A stretch of 64,000 nt of DNA from Sporosarcina jeotgali (lineage in GTDB: Bacteria; Bacillota; Bacilli; Bacillales_A; Planococcaceae). Position 1 is the stretch's first letter; the number at the start of each line of letters is the position of its first letter. The DNA lies in contig NZ_CP116341.1 in assembly GCF_033304595.1 (NCBI RefSeq), positions 2,027,001 through 2,091,000 of the forward strand. The letters are read 5' to 3'. Below the pieces are notes generated by a model. That model worked only from the letters and a program-made list of their open reading frames with translations, did not search any database and was not told the DNA's origin. The position numbers were made by a program, and so were the translations under genes. This document shows positions 1-10,046 of this stretch, piece by piece.

Positions 1-9
1 TTGGTTGAA

Positions 10-660
10 TTATGCTTTGCTCATGAACCTTGCTTCCAGACGATAGATGGGTTGTCCTTTCGCCGAAAACTTCTCTTCATATTCCGTCATCACATTATCT
101 TCAGGCATTTCCGCATGCAGATCCAGCGATACATCCAGCAAACGCATTCCGTATTCAGACATTGCAACAAGTGAGTACTCGAATAATCCCCGGTTGTCTG
201 TTTTGAAATGGATTTCTCCATCTTCCGGCATGACGGATTGATATAAACTTAAAAATTCACCGTGAGTGAGACGACGTTTCGCATGTCTCGATTTCGGCCA
301 TGGATCTGAGAAGTTCAAATAGACGCGGGCAACTTCTCCCTTTTCAAAGATATCAGTAAGTTCTTTCCCATTTGCGCGCAATAACCGTAAATTAGCAGGA
401 ATTCCTGAATCAACGACTTTTTCTACTGCTGAAACGATAATACTGTCAAAATGCTCGATTCCAATATAGTTGATATCCGGATTTGCTAATGCCATCCCTA
501 CAACAAACTGACCTTTTCCTGTCCCAACTTCAACATGGACCGGGTTTTCATTTCCAAAAATTGCGGACCATTTCCCACTCTTTGTTTCCGGTTCTTTAAT
601 AACAATTCCAGCATGCTCTTCTAAATAATCTTTTGCCCAAGGCTTATGGCGCAATCTCAT
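10..660 (-). CDS. trmB: tRNA (guanine-N7-)-methyltransferase TrmB
   Basis: The 216-residue protein methylates N7 of G46 in the tRNA variable loop using S-adenosylmethionine. The SAM-binding loop VEVGTGKGQF is near residue 43 and the family signature SDPWPKSRHAKRR is near residue 120. Length is normal for Firmicutes TrmB (about 213). The ATG at 660 is the natural start. It is the last gene of a minus-strand run that includes the 693-1700 gene and dat, as in the B. subtilis ytmQ neighbourhood. Function is confident from the motifs. Confidence 0.95.
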   Translation of the reverse strand: MRLRHKPWAKDYLEEHAGIVIKEPETKSGKWSAIFGNENPVHVEVGTGKGQFVVGMALANPDINYIGIEHFDSIIVSAVEKVVDSGIPANLRLLRANGKELTDIFEKGEVARVYLNFSDPWPKSRHAKRRLTHGEFLSLYQSVMPEDGEIHFKTDNRGLFEYSLVAMSEYGMRLLDVSLDLHAEMPEDNVMTEYEEKFSAKGQPIYRLEARFMSKA

Positions 661-692
661 CGTTCAACCACTCTTTTCTTCATTAATGTTAA

Positions 693-1700
693 TTATTCGT
701 TTTCCGTTTCCAGCGATTGGTCTTCTGTTTCAAACAATCGGCTTGCGGCTGTTGTTTGACAAAGGTCAAGTATTGTTTGTGCAGCTTTAAATTGATTGGA
801 TTTCATGGGAGTGCTCAATTTCTTCCCTTTTTCCAACCATTTTGGATAATCTCTTCGATCGATGATTTGGATATCATGAGCAATACCAGGAAAGTCAATA
901 TAACTTTCTCTTGAAAGCAGGAGTTTTCGAATCGGGAAATCGACTTCCTCGGATGCAAAAAGACTGGATACAATCTTCGCCATCCGGTTCAGGCCAATTG
1001 TCGGATTCAATAATTTGGTTTCTTGTTCACCGAGCTTTTTACTCCAAAACCGTTCTCCGCTCCCTACTAAGACAGAGCTTTCTTCCGCTTGCAGAACGGT
1101 CATGCAAATGCATTCAACGGGCGTCATGAGGAGGACTTCCAATTCGACAGGTGCTTTTTTTATTTTCAGGACAGGATAATAGAAGAGCAAATAGCTATCT
1201 GGCAAGCTCTCTAAAAAGTCATGAAGCAGCGGATCTCTCATGAATTTGCCGTCTATCCGAGACCGTTCAGTCAGCGTTGAACTTGCCCATTTCAATTGGA
1301 AGTGGAAAAGCTGTTCGATATACAGCTTACGCAGCTGTTGAACGGACCGTGGATCTTGAATAATATTCGGAGAGAATTGCAAGTCATCATTTTCATGTTG
1401 CTGATGCTTTTCTTCATCGGTACCTGCCTGTTCTTCTTTTCTAAAAGGAAGGAAGCGGGATAACGTGGAAAATCGCTTTTTTCCAGCTTCCTCTTCTATC
1501 GGGCTTTCGTTCTCTGGATGAACGGCTGATGATTCCCCATCAGCCGCAATTTGCCAGCTCGCTAGATCGACTCCATTGTCCCATTGCCGTTTCATACGTT
1601 CCCATTGGGATCGTTTCAGACGGATGAATTGGGTCGTATAACGAGATAGGTCATGTTCATAACGCGAGACGTAATCGAGCATTTTGACAAGCTGGGCCAT
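693..1700 (-). CDS. Uncharacterised protein with a possible degenerate NERD-like core
   Basis: This 335-residue soluble protein has no signal peptide or membrane span. Residues 1-60 are basic and rich in Arg and Trp, residues 60-110 are acidic and low-complexity, and the C-terminal 200 residues look folded. A strand pattern around VELEVLLMTPVECICMTV, followed by GSGERFWSK, resembles the core of nuclease-related (NERD) domains, but the usual acidic and lysine catalytic residues are not evident, so a nuclease role is not supported. It lies between trmB and dat, 32 bp and 26 bp from them, so the three are probably co-transcribed. I do not recognise a characterised homologue; the NERD link is inference. 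Confidence 0.75.
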   Translation of the reverse strand: MAQLVKMLDYVSRYEHDLSRYTTQFIRLKRSQWERMKRQWDNGVDLASWQIAADGESSAVHPENESPIEEEAGKKRFSTLSRFLPFRKEEQAGTDEEKHQQHENDDLQFSPNIIQDPRSVQQLRKLYIEQLFHFQLKWASSTLTERSRIDGKFMRDPLLHDFLESLPDSYLLFYYPVLKIKKAPVELEVLLMTPVECICMTVLQAEESSVLVGSGERFWSKKLGEQETKLLNPTIGLNRMAKIVSSLFASEEVDFPIRKLLLSRESYIDFPGIAHDIQIIDRRDYPKWLEKGKKLSTPMKSNQFKAAQTILDLCQTTAASRLFETEDQSLETENE

Positions 1701-1726
1701 CTATCGACTCACCTGCGCTTTCTGAT

Positions 1727-2584
1727 TCAGTTAATTTCCATTTTCAGTTCGTGAATCGTTTCTTCAAACACTTGTTGCAGCCGTTCCGTGACTCGTCCAG
1801 GTACTCCTTCACCGACAGGTTTCCCGTCAACAGAAACAATCGGTGTGATTTCTGAAGTTGTCGAAGTGAGGAAGAGTTCATCCATTTCGTTGAATTGCTC
1901 CAGTGTGAACGGCTCTTCCATTACACCGATACTATGCTTTGCACACAATTTCAGCACGACTCTTCGCGTAATCCCATTAAGGATCAGATTCGTTGCCGGG
2001 TGAGTGTAGAGGATTCCGTCTTTTACACCGAACATATTTGAAGATGAACCTTCTGTAACTATCCCATCACGTACAAACACTGCCTCTGCACAGCCAGCCT
2101 CATAGGCTTCTTGCTTCGCTAATACATTGCCTAATAAATTCAAACTCTTAATGTCACAGCGCAGCCAGCGAATGTCATCAGTTGTTTTCACTGCCACCCC
2201 TTCTTTTATCTTAGAAAGCGGGCGCGGGTTATGAATAGCATATGCTGTAATCATAGGCACAACATCTTCACCTGGGAAGTTATGCATCCGGGGAGCTGCT
2301 CCCCGAGTTGCTTGAATATAGACATGTCCCTCTACTATACCATTATCAACGGCCAGCTTTTTTGCAATTTCCGTGAATTCTTCAATCGTGTACGGAAGGT
2401 CTAAACGGATCTTTTTAGCACTTTGTAAAAAACGTGTAAAGTGTTCCTCGGCAGTATAAAGCTTTCCATCATATACCTTCACGACTTCATAAACACCATC
2501 GCCGAAATAATAGCCTCTATCATCGATGGATACCTTCATTGTTTCTTTGTCTGCATATACTCCATTATTAAAGTAAATTGTCAT
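1727..2584 (-). CDS. dat: D-amino acid aminotransferase
   Basis: This 285-residue class IV (fold IV) PLP aminotransferase interconverts D-alanine and D-glutamate with their 2-oxo acids, supplying D-amino acids for peptidoglycan. The N-terminal YFGDGVYEVVKVY segment and the PLP-lysine motif DIKSLNLLGN (Lys near residue 145) match Bacillus D-AAT, as does TSTTSEITPI near the C-terminus. Length is standard for the family (about 283). A purine-rich ribosome binding site precedes the ATG at 2584. It is followed 26 bp later by the 693-1700 gene. A branched-chain aminotransferase is the main alternative, but the motif set fits D-AAT better. Confidence 0.93.
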   Translation of the reverse strand: MTIYFNNGVYADKETMKVSIDDRGYYFGDGVYEVVKVYDGKLYTAEEHFTRFLQSAKKIRLDLPYTIEEFTEIAKKLAVDNGIVEGHVYIQATRGAAPRMHNFPGEDVVPMITAYAIHNPRPLSKIKEGVAVKTTDDIRWLRCDIKSLNLLGNVLAKQEAYEAGCAEAVFVRDGIVTEGSSSNMFGVKDGILYTHPATNLILNGITRRVVLKLCAKHSIGVMEEPFTLEQFNEMDELFLTSTTSEITPIVSVDGKPVGEGVPGRVTERLQQVFEETIHELKMEIN

Positions 2585-2935
2585 CGTTGTTCTCCTCTCG
2601 AATACGTGTTAATTATGCTTGTTTGTATACAGTCTATGTGAGTTTAGTGACTTTTGCGAGCGTTTGTTTGCAGTACAAACAATTCTCTCCATTTTCCCAC
2701 GTTCTTGAAAGAAAATAAAGAACTTTTCGCGTGTTGTCGGACTGATAAATTTATAAGCGATTTTAGCTTACTTTTTCAAAAATATACGTTATACTAATAT
2801 TGTCAGAACAAACAATCTGACTAATTTTTGCTGGAGAGGATGTGCGGAGCACAGGCGATTTCAAGGAGCTAACGTAACATTTCCACGTCACAAACCAAGT
2901 CTATTGGAAATTGATGATGAAGGAGTGGTTCACAG
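2585..2935. promoter_or_regulatory. Divergent promoter region with a possible 10-codon leader ORF
   Basis: This region separates dat (minus) from the helix-turn-helix gene at 2936 (plus). A plus-strand TATACT at 2790-2795 is a good -10 candidate, but its -35 is weak. Downstream, a short reading frame starts at the ATG near 2840 and runs ten codons to a TAA; a GGAGAGG lies directly against its start. A second purine-rich site, AAGGAGTGG, precedes the TTG start at 2936. No riboswitch class was recognised. The leader ORF is only a candidate. Confidence 0.35.
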
Positions 2936-3157
2936 TTGAATCCTGCTACAGACCGAATGCTGACCCGTATTAAAGATGTCTATTTGTACATCTATGGTAA
3001 TGGTACTGTCACCACAGAGAATGTAGTCCAAGAATTTAGCATCACGGCGCGTACCGCACAAAGGGATTTAAATGTCCTGGAGTATAATGACCTCATTACG
3101 AGTCCGGTTCGTGGCCAATGGACAACGACAGCAAGAAAAGTGAAATTGCCTTCTTAA
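2936..3157 (+). CDS. ytzE: Small DeoR-type helix-turn-helix protein, YtzE-like
   Basis: This 73-residue protein is essentially one winged helix-turn-helix. The segment TTENVVQEFSITARTAQRDL is a typical DeoR recognition helix with the TxRTxQRDL signature, followed by a wing ending in RGQWTTT. It has no effector domain. It starts at TTG 2936 behind AAGGAGTGG. Size and position next to an RsuA-family gene match B. subtilis YtzE. The target is unknown; with so small a protein, DNA binding as a dimer is the likely role. Confidence 0.85.
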   Translation: MNPATDRMLTRIKDVYLYIYGNGTVTTENVVQEFSITARTAQRDLNVLEYNDLITSPVRGQWTTTARKVKLPS

Positions 3158-3182
3158 CGCTTATCTAAGGCCGCCCAGCCTC

Positions 3183-3225
3183 AAAAAAAGGGCTGAATTG
3201 CTCCAAGCAATTCAGCCTTTTTTTC
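3183..3225. terminator. Bidirectional intrinsic terminator
   Basis: A stem of GGCTGAATTGC with GCAATTCAGCC spans 3191-3217 and is flanked by an A-run on the left and a T-run on the right. It can end transcripts of both convergent genes. The stem overlaps the stop codon of the pseudouridine synthase gene. Confidence 0.9.
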
Positions 3226-3931
3226 GTGGATCTAAATCGTTCAGTTCCTGTTCTGTCAGTTCACGATAATGTCCCAGCGGAAGCGACTCATCTAACGACA
3301 AGTTCCCCATCGATAATCGTTTTAGATACACCACTTGTTTATCAACCGCTTCAAACATCCTTTTCACTTGATGAAATTTCCCTTCTGTAATCGTCAGTTC
3401 AATTTCTGATATAGGTCCTGAAACGAGTATATTAAGAATTCCTGGCTTTGTATGGAATCCATCTTCAAGAGTGACACCATTTGAAAAAGCAATAGTATCC
3501 TCTTCCGTTACTACACCATCGATTTTCGCAAAGTACGTTTTAGGAATATCCTTTTTCGGTGACAGGAGCTCATGTGTAAGCTTACCGTCATTTGTAATCA
3601 GCAGAAGTCCTTCAGTATCTTTATCAAGACGTCCGACTGGGAATGGTTCAAATCGCTGTTCGTTTTCTGAAAGCAAATCGATAACAGTCTGATCCCATTT
3701 GTCTTCAGTTGCAGAAATGACTCCAGGCGGTTTGTTCATCATAATATAGATGAATTCCTGATGAATGACAGGCTCCCCCAGCACGTCCACGGAATCCTTT
3801 TCAGGGTTAACGTGCGCGCCAGGATCTTTCTCAGTCACCCCATTCACACGGACTGTTCCTTTCCGTACGAGTTGTTTCACATCTTTTCGCGTTCCAAATC
3901 CATTATTGCCAAGCAATTTATCGAGTCTCAT
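3212..3931 (-). CDS. ytzG: RsuA-family rRNA pseudouridine synthase
   Basis: This 239-residue enzyme isomerises a uridine in rRNA to pseudouridine. An S4 RNA-binding domain (residues 1-60, MRLDKLLGNNGFGTRKDVK) is followed by the RsuA/RluB/E/F catalytic core with GRLDKDTEGLLLITNDG, whose first Asp is the catalytic residue. Length fits the RsuA subfamily (about 230). It begins directly after the flippase stop codon (3932), so the two are translationally adjacent. The B. subtilis counterpart is YtzG; the exact modified base cannot be read from sequence. Confidence 0.92.
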   Translation of the reverse strand: MRLDKLLGNNGFGTRKDVKQLVRKGTVRVNGVTEKDPGAHVNPEKDSVDVLGEPVIHQEFIYIMMNKPPGVISATEDKWDQTVIDLLSENEQRFEPFPVGRLDKDTEGLLLITNDGKLTHELLSPKKDIPKTYFAKIDGVVTEEDTIAFSNGVTLEDGFHTKPGILNILVSGPISEIELTITEGKFHQVKRMFEAVDKQVVYLKRLSMGNLSLDESLPLGHYRELTEQELNDLDPRKKG

Positions 3932-5551
3932 TCATGATCTCCCCAAGCCGAATTTCTTTGTAATTCGTGTAATTCGATCTCCAAGCAACTTTTGTGCGAG
4001 TCCGCTTTTGAATGATAAGAATCCGTAAACGACTGCACCGACGCCACTGCAAATCATCAGGTACAGCAACGCTTGCATTTTTCCGGCAGGTGCATGGATC
4101 GCATACAAACCGGAACGTGTCAGGATTACTGCAGCTAGCATGATTGCATTGAAGAACAGAATCAGAATCGTACGGCGAATGACCAGTTTAGACTGGTAAT
4201 TCAATTCTCTCTTGATGACAAAAACATTCACTCCAACTGCAATTCCATATCCAATAATGGTTGCGGCGATGGCACCATTCACTTCAAACATTTTGATAAG
4301 CGGGATATTCAGCATCAGTTTGAACAGCAGTCCGAGCAGCGAAGTGAAGACAATCCACTTATGCTTGTCGATTCCTTGCAAAATTGCGGCAGTCACTGTG
4401 TACAATCCGAATAGAATTGCAGCAGGTGCGTAACTTCTTAGTACTCCCGCCCCGACAGCGCTTTGCTGATACAGCACTTGATACGTTTCACTGGATAATG
4501 ACATAATCCCGACTACCATGGGAATCGTCATAAATAACATGATTTGATATGTCTGATCGAGCGACCGTGTGATTCCTTTTTGATCCCCTTTTGCATAATA
4601 CGTAGTCATCACAGGAATCAGAGCCATCGAAAAGCCGGTCGCCACCATTACCGGGATCATCACGATTTTGTGCGTCAGGAAATTTAACATACTTAAATAT
4701 TGATCCGTCACAGCCGTTAATCCAATGGATTTCATAGCCCCATTGAAGGTAATCAAGTCCACGAATTGATAAAGCGGATTAATGACACCTACTAGTACAA
4801 ACGGCAAAATATACGTAATGATTTCTTTATATATGGACGAAACCGGGATATCGCCTGCAGGCGGGCTATCCGCCAGTAACCGGTTCATTTCCGGTCTGTA
4901 CTTCTTCCAATAAAGCCCCAATACGAATAGACTTGCGAGAGCACCAATGAAAGCAGCAAATACCGCAAATTTCACGGCCGTTTTCGGTGATCCTCCAAAG
5001 ACATTTACGACAAGGTATGCACCAATCAGAACGACAGCAATTCGAACAACCTGTTCAGCAAGCTGTGAAACCGATGTCGGCTCGAACTTCTGGTATCCTT
5101 GTAAAAAACCTCTGATGACACTCATGATTGGAACAGCGAGCAACGCATAGCTTACCCAGCGGATAACAGAGACAATGTCTTGTACCGTGAAATCCTGCTC
5201 CTTATCTTTGATAACCATGTGGGCAATCGGCTCTGCCATGAAGTAAAGCGCTAAAAAGGACAGCACTCCTGTCAACGCCATAATACCGATACTTGACTTC
5301 AATAATTTTCGCCCGGTGGCGTAGTCTCCCAATGCGTTGTACTTGGAAACAAATTTAGAGACTGCAAGCGGTGCACCGGAGATCGCTATGGAGAGTGCAA
5401 TATTGTATGGAATATATGCGTATTGATAAAGACCCACATTTTTCTCTCCGACGATGCTGTAAAAAGGAATTACATACAACAGCCCGAGTGCTTTCGATAA
5501 AAATAGGCCGATTGTTAAAATCGCAGTGCCTTTAACAAGATTAGATGCCAT
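3932..5551 (-). CDS. ytgP: MurJ-type lipid II flippase, YtgP-like (MOP superfamily)
   Basis: This 539-residue polytopic membrane protein has about 14 hydrophobic spans and the polysaccharide-transporter N-terminus (GLFLSKALGLLYVIPFY). In B. subtilis, YtgP acts as a lipid II flippase for peptidoglycan synthesis, redundant with Amj; the same role is likely here by homology. It is transcribed with the downstream pseudouridine synthase with no gap. A teichoic or capsular polysaccharide flippase of the same superfamily is the alternative. Confidence 0.9.
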   Translation of the reverse strand: MASNLVKGTAILTIGLFLSKALGLLYVIPFYSIVGEKNVGLYQYAYIPYNIALSIAISGAPLAVSKFVSKYNALGDYATGRKLLKSSIGIMALTGVLSFLALYFMAEPIAHMVIKDKEQDFTVQDIVSVIRWVSYALLAVPIMSVIRGFLQGYQKFEPTSVSQLAEQVVRIAVVLIGAYLVVNVFGGSPKTAVKFAVFAAFIGALASLFVLGLYWKKYRPEMNRLLADSPPAGDIPVSSIYKEIITYILPFVLVGVINPLYQFVDLITFNGAMKSIGLTAVTDQYLSMLNFLTHKIVMIPVMVATGFSMALIPVMTTYYAKGDQKGITRSLDQTYQIMLFMTIPMVVGIMSLSSETYQVLYQQSAVGAGVLRSYAPAAILFGLYTVTAAILQGIDKHKWIVFTSLLGLLFKLMLNIPLIKMFEVNGAIAATIIGYGIAVGVNVFVIKRELNYQSKLVIRRTILILFFNAIMLAAVILTRSGLYAIHAPAGKMQALLYLMICSGVGAVVYGFLSFKSGLAQKLLGDRITRITKKFGLGRS

Positions 5552-5746
5552 TTATTTATTCCTTCCCATCTTTCAATTACACCTCGGCATCAGAACGTGC
5601 TGAATTTTAGAAATCCATTATGCTGGCCATAGGCTGTTACTGAGTTCAGTCAAACTACTTTACAGTTTACTCTGCAGGAACAGTTTTCACAATGTTTTAT
5701 CCCCATTAGTGTTGTATACTGTAGAAAAACTGAAAGTGTGATTTAA

Positions 5747-7021
5747 ATGATTGATGTAATTATTATTGGTGGCGGGCCCTCAGGATTAATGGCTTCGATT
5801 GCAGCTGCAGAATCCGGGAACCGCGTACTCTTGCTGGATAAAGGTAAAAAGCTTGGCAATAAGCTGGCCATTTCAGGCGGCGGACGCTGTAACGTGACAA
5901 ACCGTCTATCAGTTGAAGAAATTGTAAAACATATCCCCGGCAACGGACGATTTTTATATGGACCGTTTTCGGTCTTTAATAACGAAGACATTATTGCATT
6001 TTTTGAAGGTCTGGGTGTGGCGTTGAAAGAAGAAGATTACGGGCGCATGTTCCCTGTTTCCAATAAAGCAAAAGACGTGGTCAATGCACTGCTCAGCGAA
6101 ATGGACAGATTGGGTGTTGAAATCAGGACGGAAACAAAGGTGAAAAAGTTGCTCATGAACGAAGACGAAATTCTGGGTGTCCGGTTATTGGACGGGGAAG
6201 AAATCCAAGCTAAGTCTGTCGTCGTAGCAGTTGGCGGGAAAGCCGTGCCTCACACAGGCAGCACTGGCGACGGGTATCCATGGGCGGAACAAGCAGGACA
6301 TACTGTAACGACATTATACCCAACGGAAGTTCCATTGCTGTCTAATGAAAAATTCATTGTAGCGAAAGAACTTCAAGGACTGGCTCTTCGTGACGCAGCA
6401 GTCTCTGTGCTGAACGCGAAAGGGAAAACTCTTGTTACCCACCAAATGGACATGTTGTTTACTCACTTTGGTCTAAGTGGACCTGCTATTTTACGATGCA
6501 GCCAATACGTTGTGAAAGAGCGTATGAAAAATGGAGATCAGCCAGTTGTCATAAAAATAGATGTGATGCCGGATGACAATGAAGAACAAGTATTCCAGCA
6601 GCTGACGGCAACATTGAAAGAAGACCCGAAAAAAGCATTGAAGAACGCATTAAAGGGGATCGCCCCTGAACGCTGGTTACTATTTTTGTTTGAACAGGCC
6701 GACATGGAAGCGAACGAACCCGCGAATACGTTCTCATCGGAAAAGATCCGCAAACTCGCCAATTTGCTGAAGACGTTCCAAATGAAAGTAAATGGCACTC
6801 AGCCCATCGAAAAAGCATTCGTCACAGGCGGCGGGGTGTCGGTGAAAGAAATTGAACCGAAAACAATGGCATCGCGTAAAAAAGACGGGTTGTTTTTCTG
6901 CGGAGAGATTTTGGACATTCATGGCTACACCGGCGGATATAATATTACTTCTGCACTTGTGACAGGAAGACTCGCTGGCATGAATGCGAGCTTACACGCT
7001 TCTGAAAAGATGACGAGATAA
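5747..7021 (+). CDS. ytfP: FAD-dependent flavoprotein, HI0933/YtfP family
   Basis: The 424-residue protein opens with a Rossmann dinucleotide motif ([17 protein letters not shown]) and carries the family hallmark [13 protein letters not shown] near residue 43 and the C-terminal FAD contact [18 protein letters not shown]. Members are NAD(P)/FAD-dependent oxidoreductases of poorly defined substrate; BaiN-like activity has been assigned to some. ATG 5747 is preceded by only a modest GAAAGTG site. A TATACT at about 5714 is a plausible -10. It is monocistronic and ends in a terminator. Confidence 0.9.
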   Translation: MIDVIIIGGGPSGLMASIAAAESGNRVLLLDKGKKLGNKLAISGGGRCNVTNRLSVEEIVKHIPGNGRFLYGPFSVFNNEDIIAFFEGLGVALKEEDYGRMFPVSNKAKDVVNALLSEMDRLGVEIRTETKVKKLLMNEDEILGVRLLDGEEIQAKSVVVAVGGKAVPHTGSTGDGYPWAEQAGHTVTTLYPTEVPLLSNEKFIVAKELQGLALRDAAVSVLNAKGKTLVTHQMDMLFTHFGLSGPAILRCSQYVVKERMKNGDQPVVIKIDVMPDDNEEQVFQQLTATLKEDPKKALKNALKGIAPERWLLFLFEQADMEANEPANTFSSEKIRKLANLLKTFQMKVNGTQPIEKAFVTGGGVSVKEIEPKTMASRKKDGLFFCGEILDIHGYTGGYNITSALVTGRLAGMNASLHASEKMTR

Positions 7022-7027
7022 CTGATT

Positions 7028-7066
7028 AGCCAAGACACTTCGATTCGCGAAGTGTTTTGGCTTTTT
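7028..7066 (+). terminator. Terminator of the flavoprotein gene
   Basis: A short hairpin (ACACTTCG with CGAAGTGT) is followed by a T-rich tract just after the stop codon at 7021. Confidence 0.8.
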
Positions 7067-7098
7067 TGGTTGAAGAAATTATAAGGCTCGTTGCGGGT

Positions 7099-7532
7099 GG
7101 CTGGTGGGTTGTATGTGGGAACGAGCGGGTTGCAGCGCGGAACGGGCGGGTTGCTCGTGGGAACGAGCGGGTTCCAGCGCGGAACGAGCGGGTTGCAACG
7201 CCAAACGAGCGGGTTGCACGTGGGAACGAGCGGGTTTCAACGCGAAACGAGCGGGTTGCTCGTGGGAACGAGCGGGTTCCAGCGCGGAACGAGCGGGTTG
7301 CACGTGGGAACGAGCGGGTTCCAACGCCAAACGAGCGGGTTGCTCGCGAAAACGGGCGGGTTCCAGCGCCAAACGAGCGGGTTGCTCGCGATAACGAGCG
7401 GGTTCCAACGCGAAACGAGCGGGTTGCACGTGGGAACGAGCGGGTTCCAACGCCAAACGAGCGGGTTCCAATGCCAAACGAGCGGGTTGCTCGCGAAAAC
7501 GAGCGGGTTCCAATGCCAAACGAGCAGGTACT
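7099..7532. repeat. 21-bp minisatellite, 19 full units
   Basis: From 7120 to 7518 there are exactly 19 head-to-tail units of 21 bp (399 bp), with one degenerate unit before (7099-7119) and a truncated one after. Each unit begins with a nearly invariant AACGAGCGGGTT and ends in 9 variable bases of two main kinds, CCAACGCCA-like and GCTCGTGGG-like, which mostly alternate, giving a 42-bp higher-order period. Units contain small inverted repeats such as GCTCGT-GGGA-ACGAGC. Because 21 is a multiple of 3 the array is open in many frames on both strands, but no frame has a credible ribosome binding site. Confidence 0.97.
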
Positions 7533-7554
7533 TGCCTCCACAATTCCATTTCCA

Positions 7555-7598
7555 CACAAAAAAAACACGGAAGAGAGACTCATCCCCCTTCCGTGCCA
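7555..7598 (-). terminator. leuS terminator
   Basis: On the minus strand a CACGGAAG/CTTCCGTG stem (7566-7595, 14-nt loop) is followed by a run of eight T. It lies just after the leuS stop codon. Confidence 0.88.
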
Positions 7599-7605
7599 CC
7601 TCTAT

Positions 7606-10023
7606 TTATCCAACCGCTACAATATTAACCAAGCGTCCTGGAATTGCGATAACTTTCTTCAACTCTTTGCCATCGATCCATTTTTGAACTTCTTCATTGG
7701 AAAGTGCCGCTTTTTCCAACTCTTCTTTAGTAATGTCTTTATCGACTTCTAATTTCGCACGGACTTTACCGTTAATCTGAACAGCGATTTCCACTGTATC
7801 ATCGACTAACTTTTCCGCGTCATATGCTGGCCAAGGGACATATGTGATTGACCCTTCATTGCCCAGCTTCTCCCAAAGCTCTTCAGCCAAGTGAGGAGTG
7901 ATTGGTGACATAAGCAATACGAATCCTTTCGCATATTCAGTCGGCACGCGATCTGCTTTATAGCATTCGTTGATGAATACCATCAGTTGCGAAATCGCCG
8001 TGTTATTGTGCATGCTTTCGAAGTCTTCCGTAACCTTTTTAACCGTCTGGTTGTACACTTTATCCAGTGTTCCGTCTGATTCTCCGCCGATTTTGCTGCC
8101 TAGTGTACCGTCTTCATTGACGAACAAGCGCCAAATGCGATCGAGGAACTTCCGTGACCCATCTAATCCATTTGTAGACCATTCTTTAGAAGCTTCCAGC
8201 GGTCCCATGAACATTTCATAAATGCGCAAAGTATCCGCACCATGAGAGTGAACGATATCATCCGGATTAATAACGTTGCCAAGAGATTTCGACATTTTCA
8301 CGTTGCCTTCACCGAGAATCATTCCTTGGTTGAACAACTTCTGGAATGGCTCTTTCGTTTTAACCACACCGATATCGTACAGCACTTTGTGCCAGAAACG
8401 TGCATACAGCAAGTGAAGAACTGCGTGTTCTGCTCCGCCAACATAGATATCTACCGGCAGCCAGCGTTCCGCTAATTCAGGATCAATCAGCATCTCATCA
8501 TTTTCCGGATCGATATAGCGCAAGTAATACCAGCAGCTGCCTGCCCATTGCGGCATTGTATTCGTTTCGCGACGGCCTTTCATGCCCGTCTTCGGATCGA
8601 CTACGTTGACCCACTCCGTAATATTCGCAAGTGGAGACTCACCAGTTCCGCTTGGACGGATATCGCCCGTCACAGGAAGTTCAAGCGGCAATTCTGATTC
8701 ATCAACAGCAGTCATTGTGCCATCTTCCCAGTGGACGATTGGAATCGGTTCGCCCCAATAACGCTGACGGGAGAACAGCCAATCGCGCAAACGATACGTG
8801 ATTTTCTTCTCGCCTTTTCCTTCTTCAACTAGCCATGCAATCGATTTTTGAATTGCTTCGTCTTTTCCAAGACCATCTAGGAATCCTGAGTTCACATGCG
8901 TGCCTTCTCCAGTGAACGCTTCCTTCTCGATATCTCCGCCAGCCACTACTTCTGTAATCGTCAAGCCGAATTCTTTTGCAAACTCGTAATCGCGCTCGTC
9001 GTGTGCTGGAACTGCCATGATTGCGCCTGTTCCGTATGAAACCAGAACATAATCCGCAATCCAGATTGGCATTTTCTCGCCACTCGCAGGGTTCACTGCA
9101 TAAGCACCTGTGAATACACCTGTTTTCTCTTTCGCAAGATCTGTACGCTCAAGATCGCTCTTCAGCTTTACTTTATCCAAATACGCAGCAACCCCGTCTT
9201 TTTGCTCTGGAGTCGTGATTTTATCGACCAATTTGTGCTCAGGTGCAAGGACGGCATATGTCGCGCCGAAAATCGTATCCGGACGAGTTGTAAAGACATC
9301 AAATGACTGCTCACTGCCTTCAACCGCAAACGTCAATTGAGCACCTTCAGAACGGCCGATCCAGTTACGCTGCATATCTTTCAAGCTTTCCGGCCAGTCA
9401 AGATCGTCCAAATCCTCAAGCAAGCGATCCGCATATTCCGTAATACGAAGCACCCATTGGCGCATCGGACGGCGTTCTACAGGGTGTCCGCCACGTTCTG
9501 ATTTACCATCGATCACTTCTTCGTTTGCTAGTACTGTACCCAGTGCTGGACACCAGTTCACAGCCACTTCGTCCATATATGCAAGTCCGCGCTTATACAA
9601 TTGGATGAAAATCCACTGTGTCCACTTGTAGTACTTCGGATCTGTCGTATTCACTTCACGATCCCAGTCGTACGAGAATCCTAGTTCATCCATTTGACGT
9701 TTGAACGTCGCAATGTTTTTCGCTGTAAATTCAGCAGGGTCATTCCCTGTATCGAGCGCATATTGCTCAGCTGGAAGACCGAACGCATCCCATCCCATTG
9801 GGTGCAATACATTGTAGCCTTGCTTACGTTTAAACTGACTCAAAATATCCGTTGCAATATACCCAAGCGGGTGACCGACGTGAAGACCAGCGCCTGATGG
9901 ATAGGGGAACATATCCAATGCGTAAAATTTAGGTTTTGACGGATCGTCCGTCATTTTATACGTTTGGTTTTCTTTCCAATAGTCACGCCATTTTTGTTCG
10001 ATCTGAAGATGATTGTAGCTCAT
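7606..10023 (-). CDS. leuS: Leucyl-tRNA synthetase
   Basis: This 805-residue class Ia synthetase charges tRNA-Leu. The HIGH motif appears as HVGH in [15 protein letters not shown], the KMSKS motif as VKMSKSLGN, and the CP1 editing domain contains the [19 protein letters not shown] block. Length matches Bacillus LeuRS (804). The start is placed at ATG 10023 because AGGAGGAAG lies 6 bp upstream; the longer frame opening at a TTG at 10044 would place that site inside the gene. Expression is controlled by the leucine T-box immediately upstream. Confidence 0.97.
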   Translation of the reverse strand: MSYNHLQIEQKWRDYWKENQTYKMTDDPSKPKFYALDMFPYPSGAGLHVGHPLGYIATDILSQFKRKQGYNVLHPMGWDAFGLPAEQYALDTGNDPAEFTAKNIATFKRQMDELGFSYDWDREVNTTDPKYYKWTQWIFIQLYKRGLAYMDEVAVNWCPALGTVLANEEVIDGKSERGGHPVERRPMRQWVLRITEYADRLLEDLDDLDWPESLKDMQRNWIGRSEGAQLTFAVEGSEQSFDVFTTRPDTIFGATYAVLAPEHKLVDKITTPEQKDGVAAYLDKVKLKSDLERTDLAKEKTGVFTGAYAVNPASGEKMPIWIADYVLVSYGTGAIMAVPAHDERDYEFAKEFGLTITEVVAGGDIEKEAFTGEGTHVNSGFLDGLGKDEAIQKSIAWLVEEGKGEKKITYRLRDWLFSRQRYWGEPIPIVHWEDGTMTAVDESELPLELPVTGDIRPSGTGESPLANITEWVNVVDPKTGMKGRRETNTMPQWAGSCWYYLRYIDPENDEMLIDPELAERWLPVDIYVGGAEHAVLHLLYARFWHKVLYDIGVVKTKEPFQKLFNQGMILGEGNVKMSKSLGNVINPDDIVHSHGADTLRIYEMFMGPLEASKEWSTNGLDGSRKFLDRIWRLFVNEDGTLGSKIGGESDGTLDKVYNQTVKKVTEDFESMHNNTAISQLMVFINECYKADRVPTEYAKGFVLLMSPITPHLAEELWEKLGNEGSITYVPWPAYDAEKLVDDTVEIAVQINGKVRAKLEVDKDITKEELEKAALSNEEVQKWIDGKELKKVIAIPGRLVNIVAVG

Positions 10024-10046
10024 AGTAAACTTCCTCCTATTCAAAA

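Noticed and set aside
7099..7532. CRISPR array
   Set aside because: Units are contiguous 21-mers without unique spacers of constant length, and there are no cas genes.
7026..7752. Long open frames on both strands with silk-like repeats (NERVARG, GTSGFQR, RATRSFG)
   Set aside because: A 21-bp unit is a multiple of three, so all frames without stop codons in one unit stay open. None has a ribosome binding site and several overlap on both strands.
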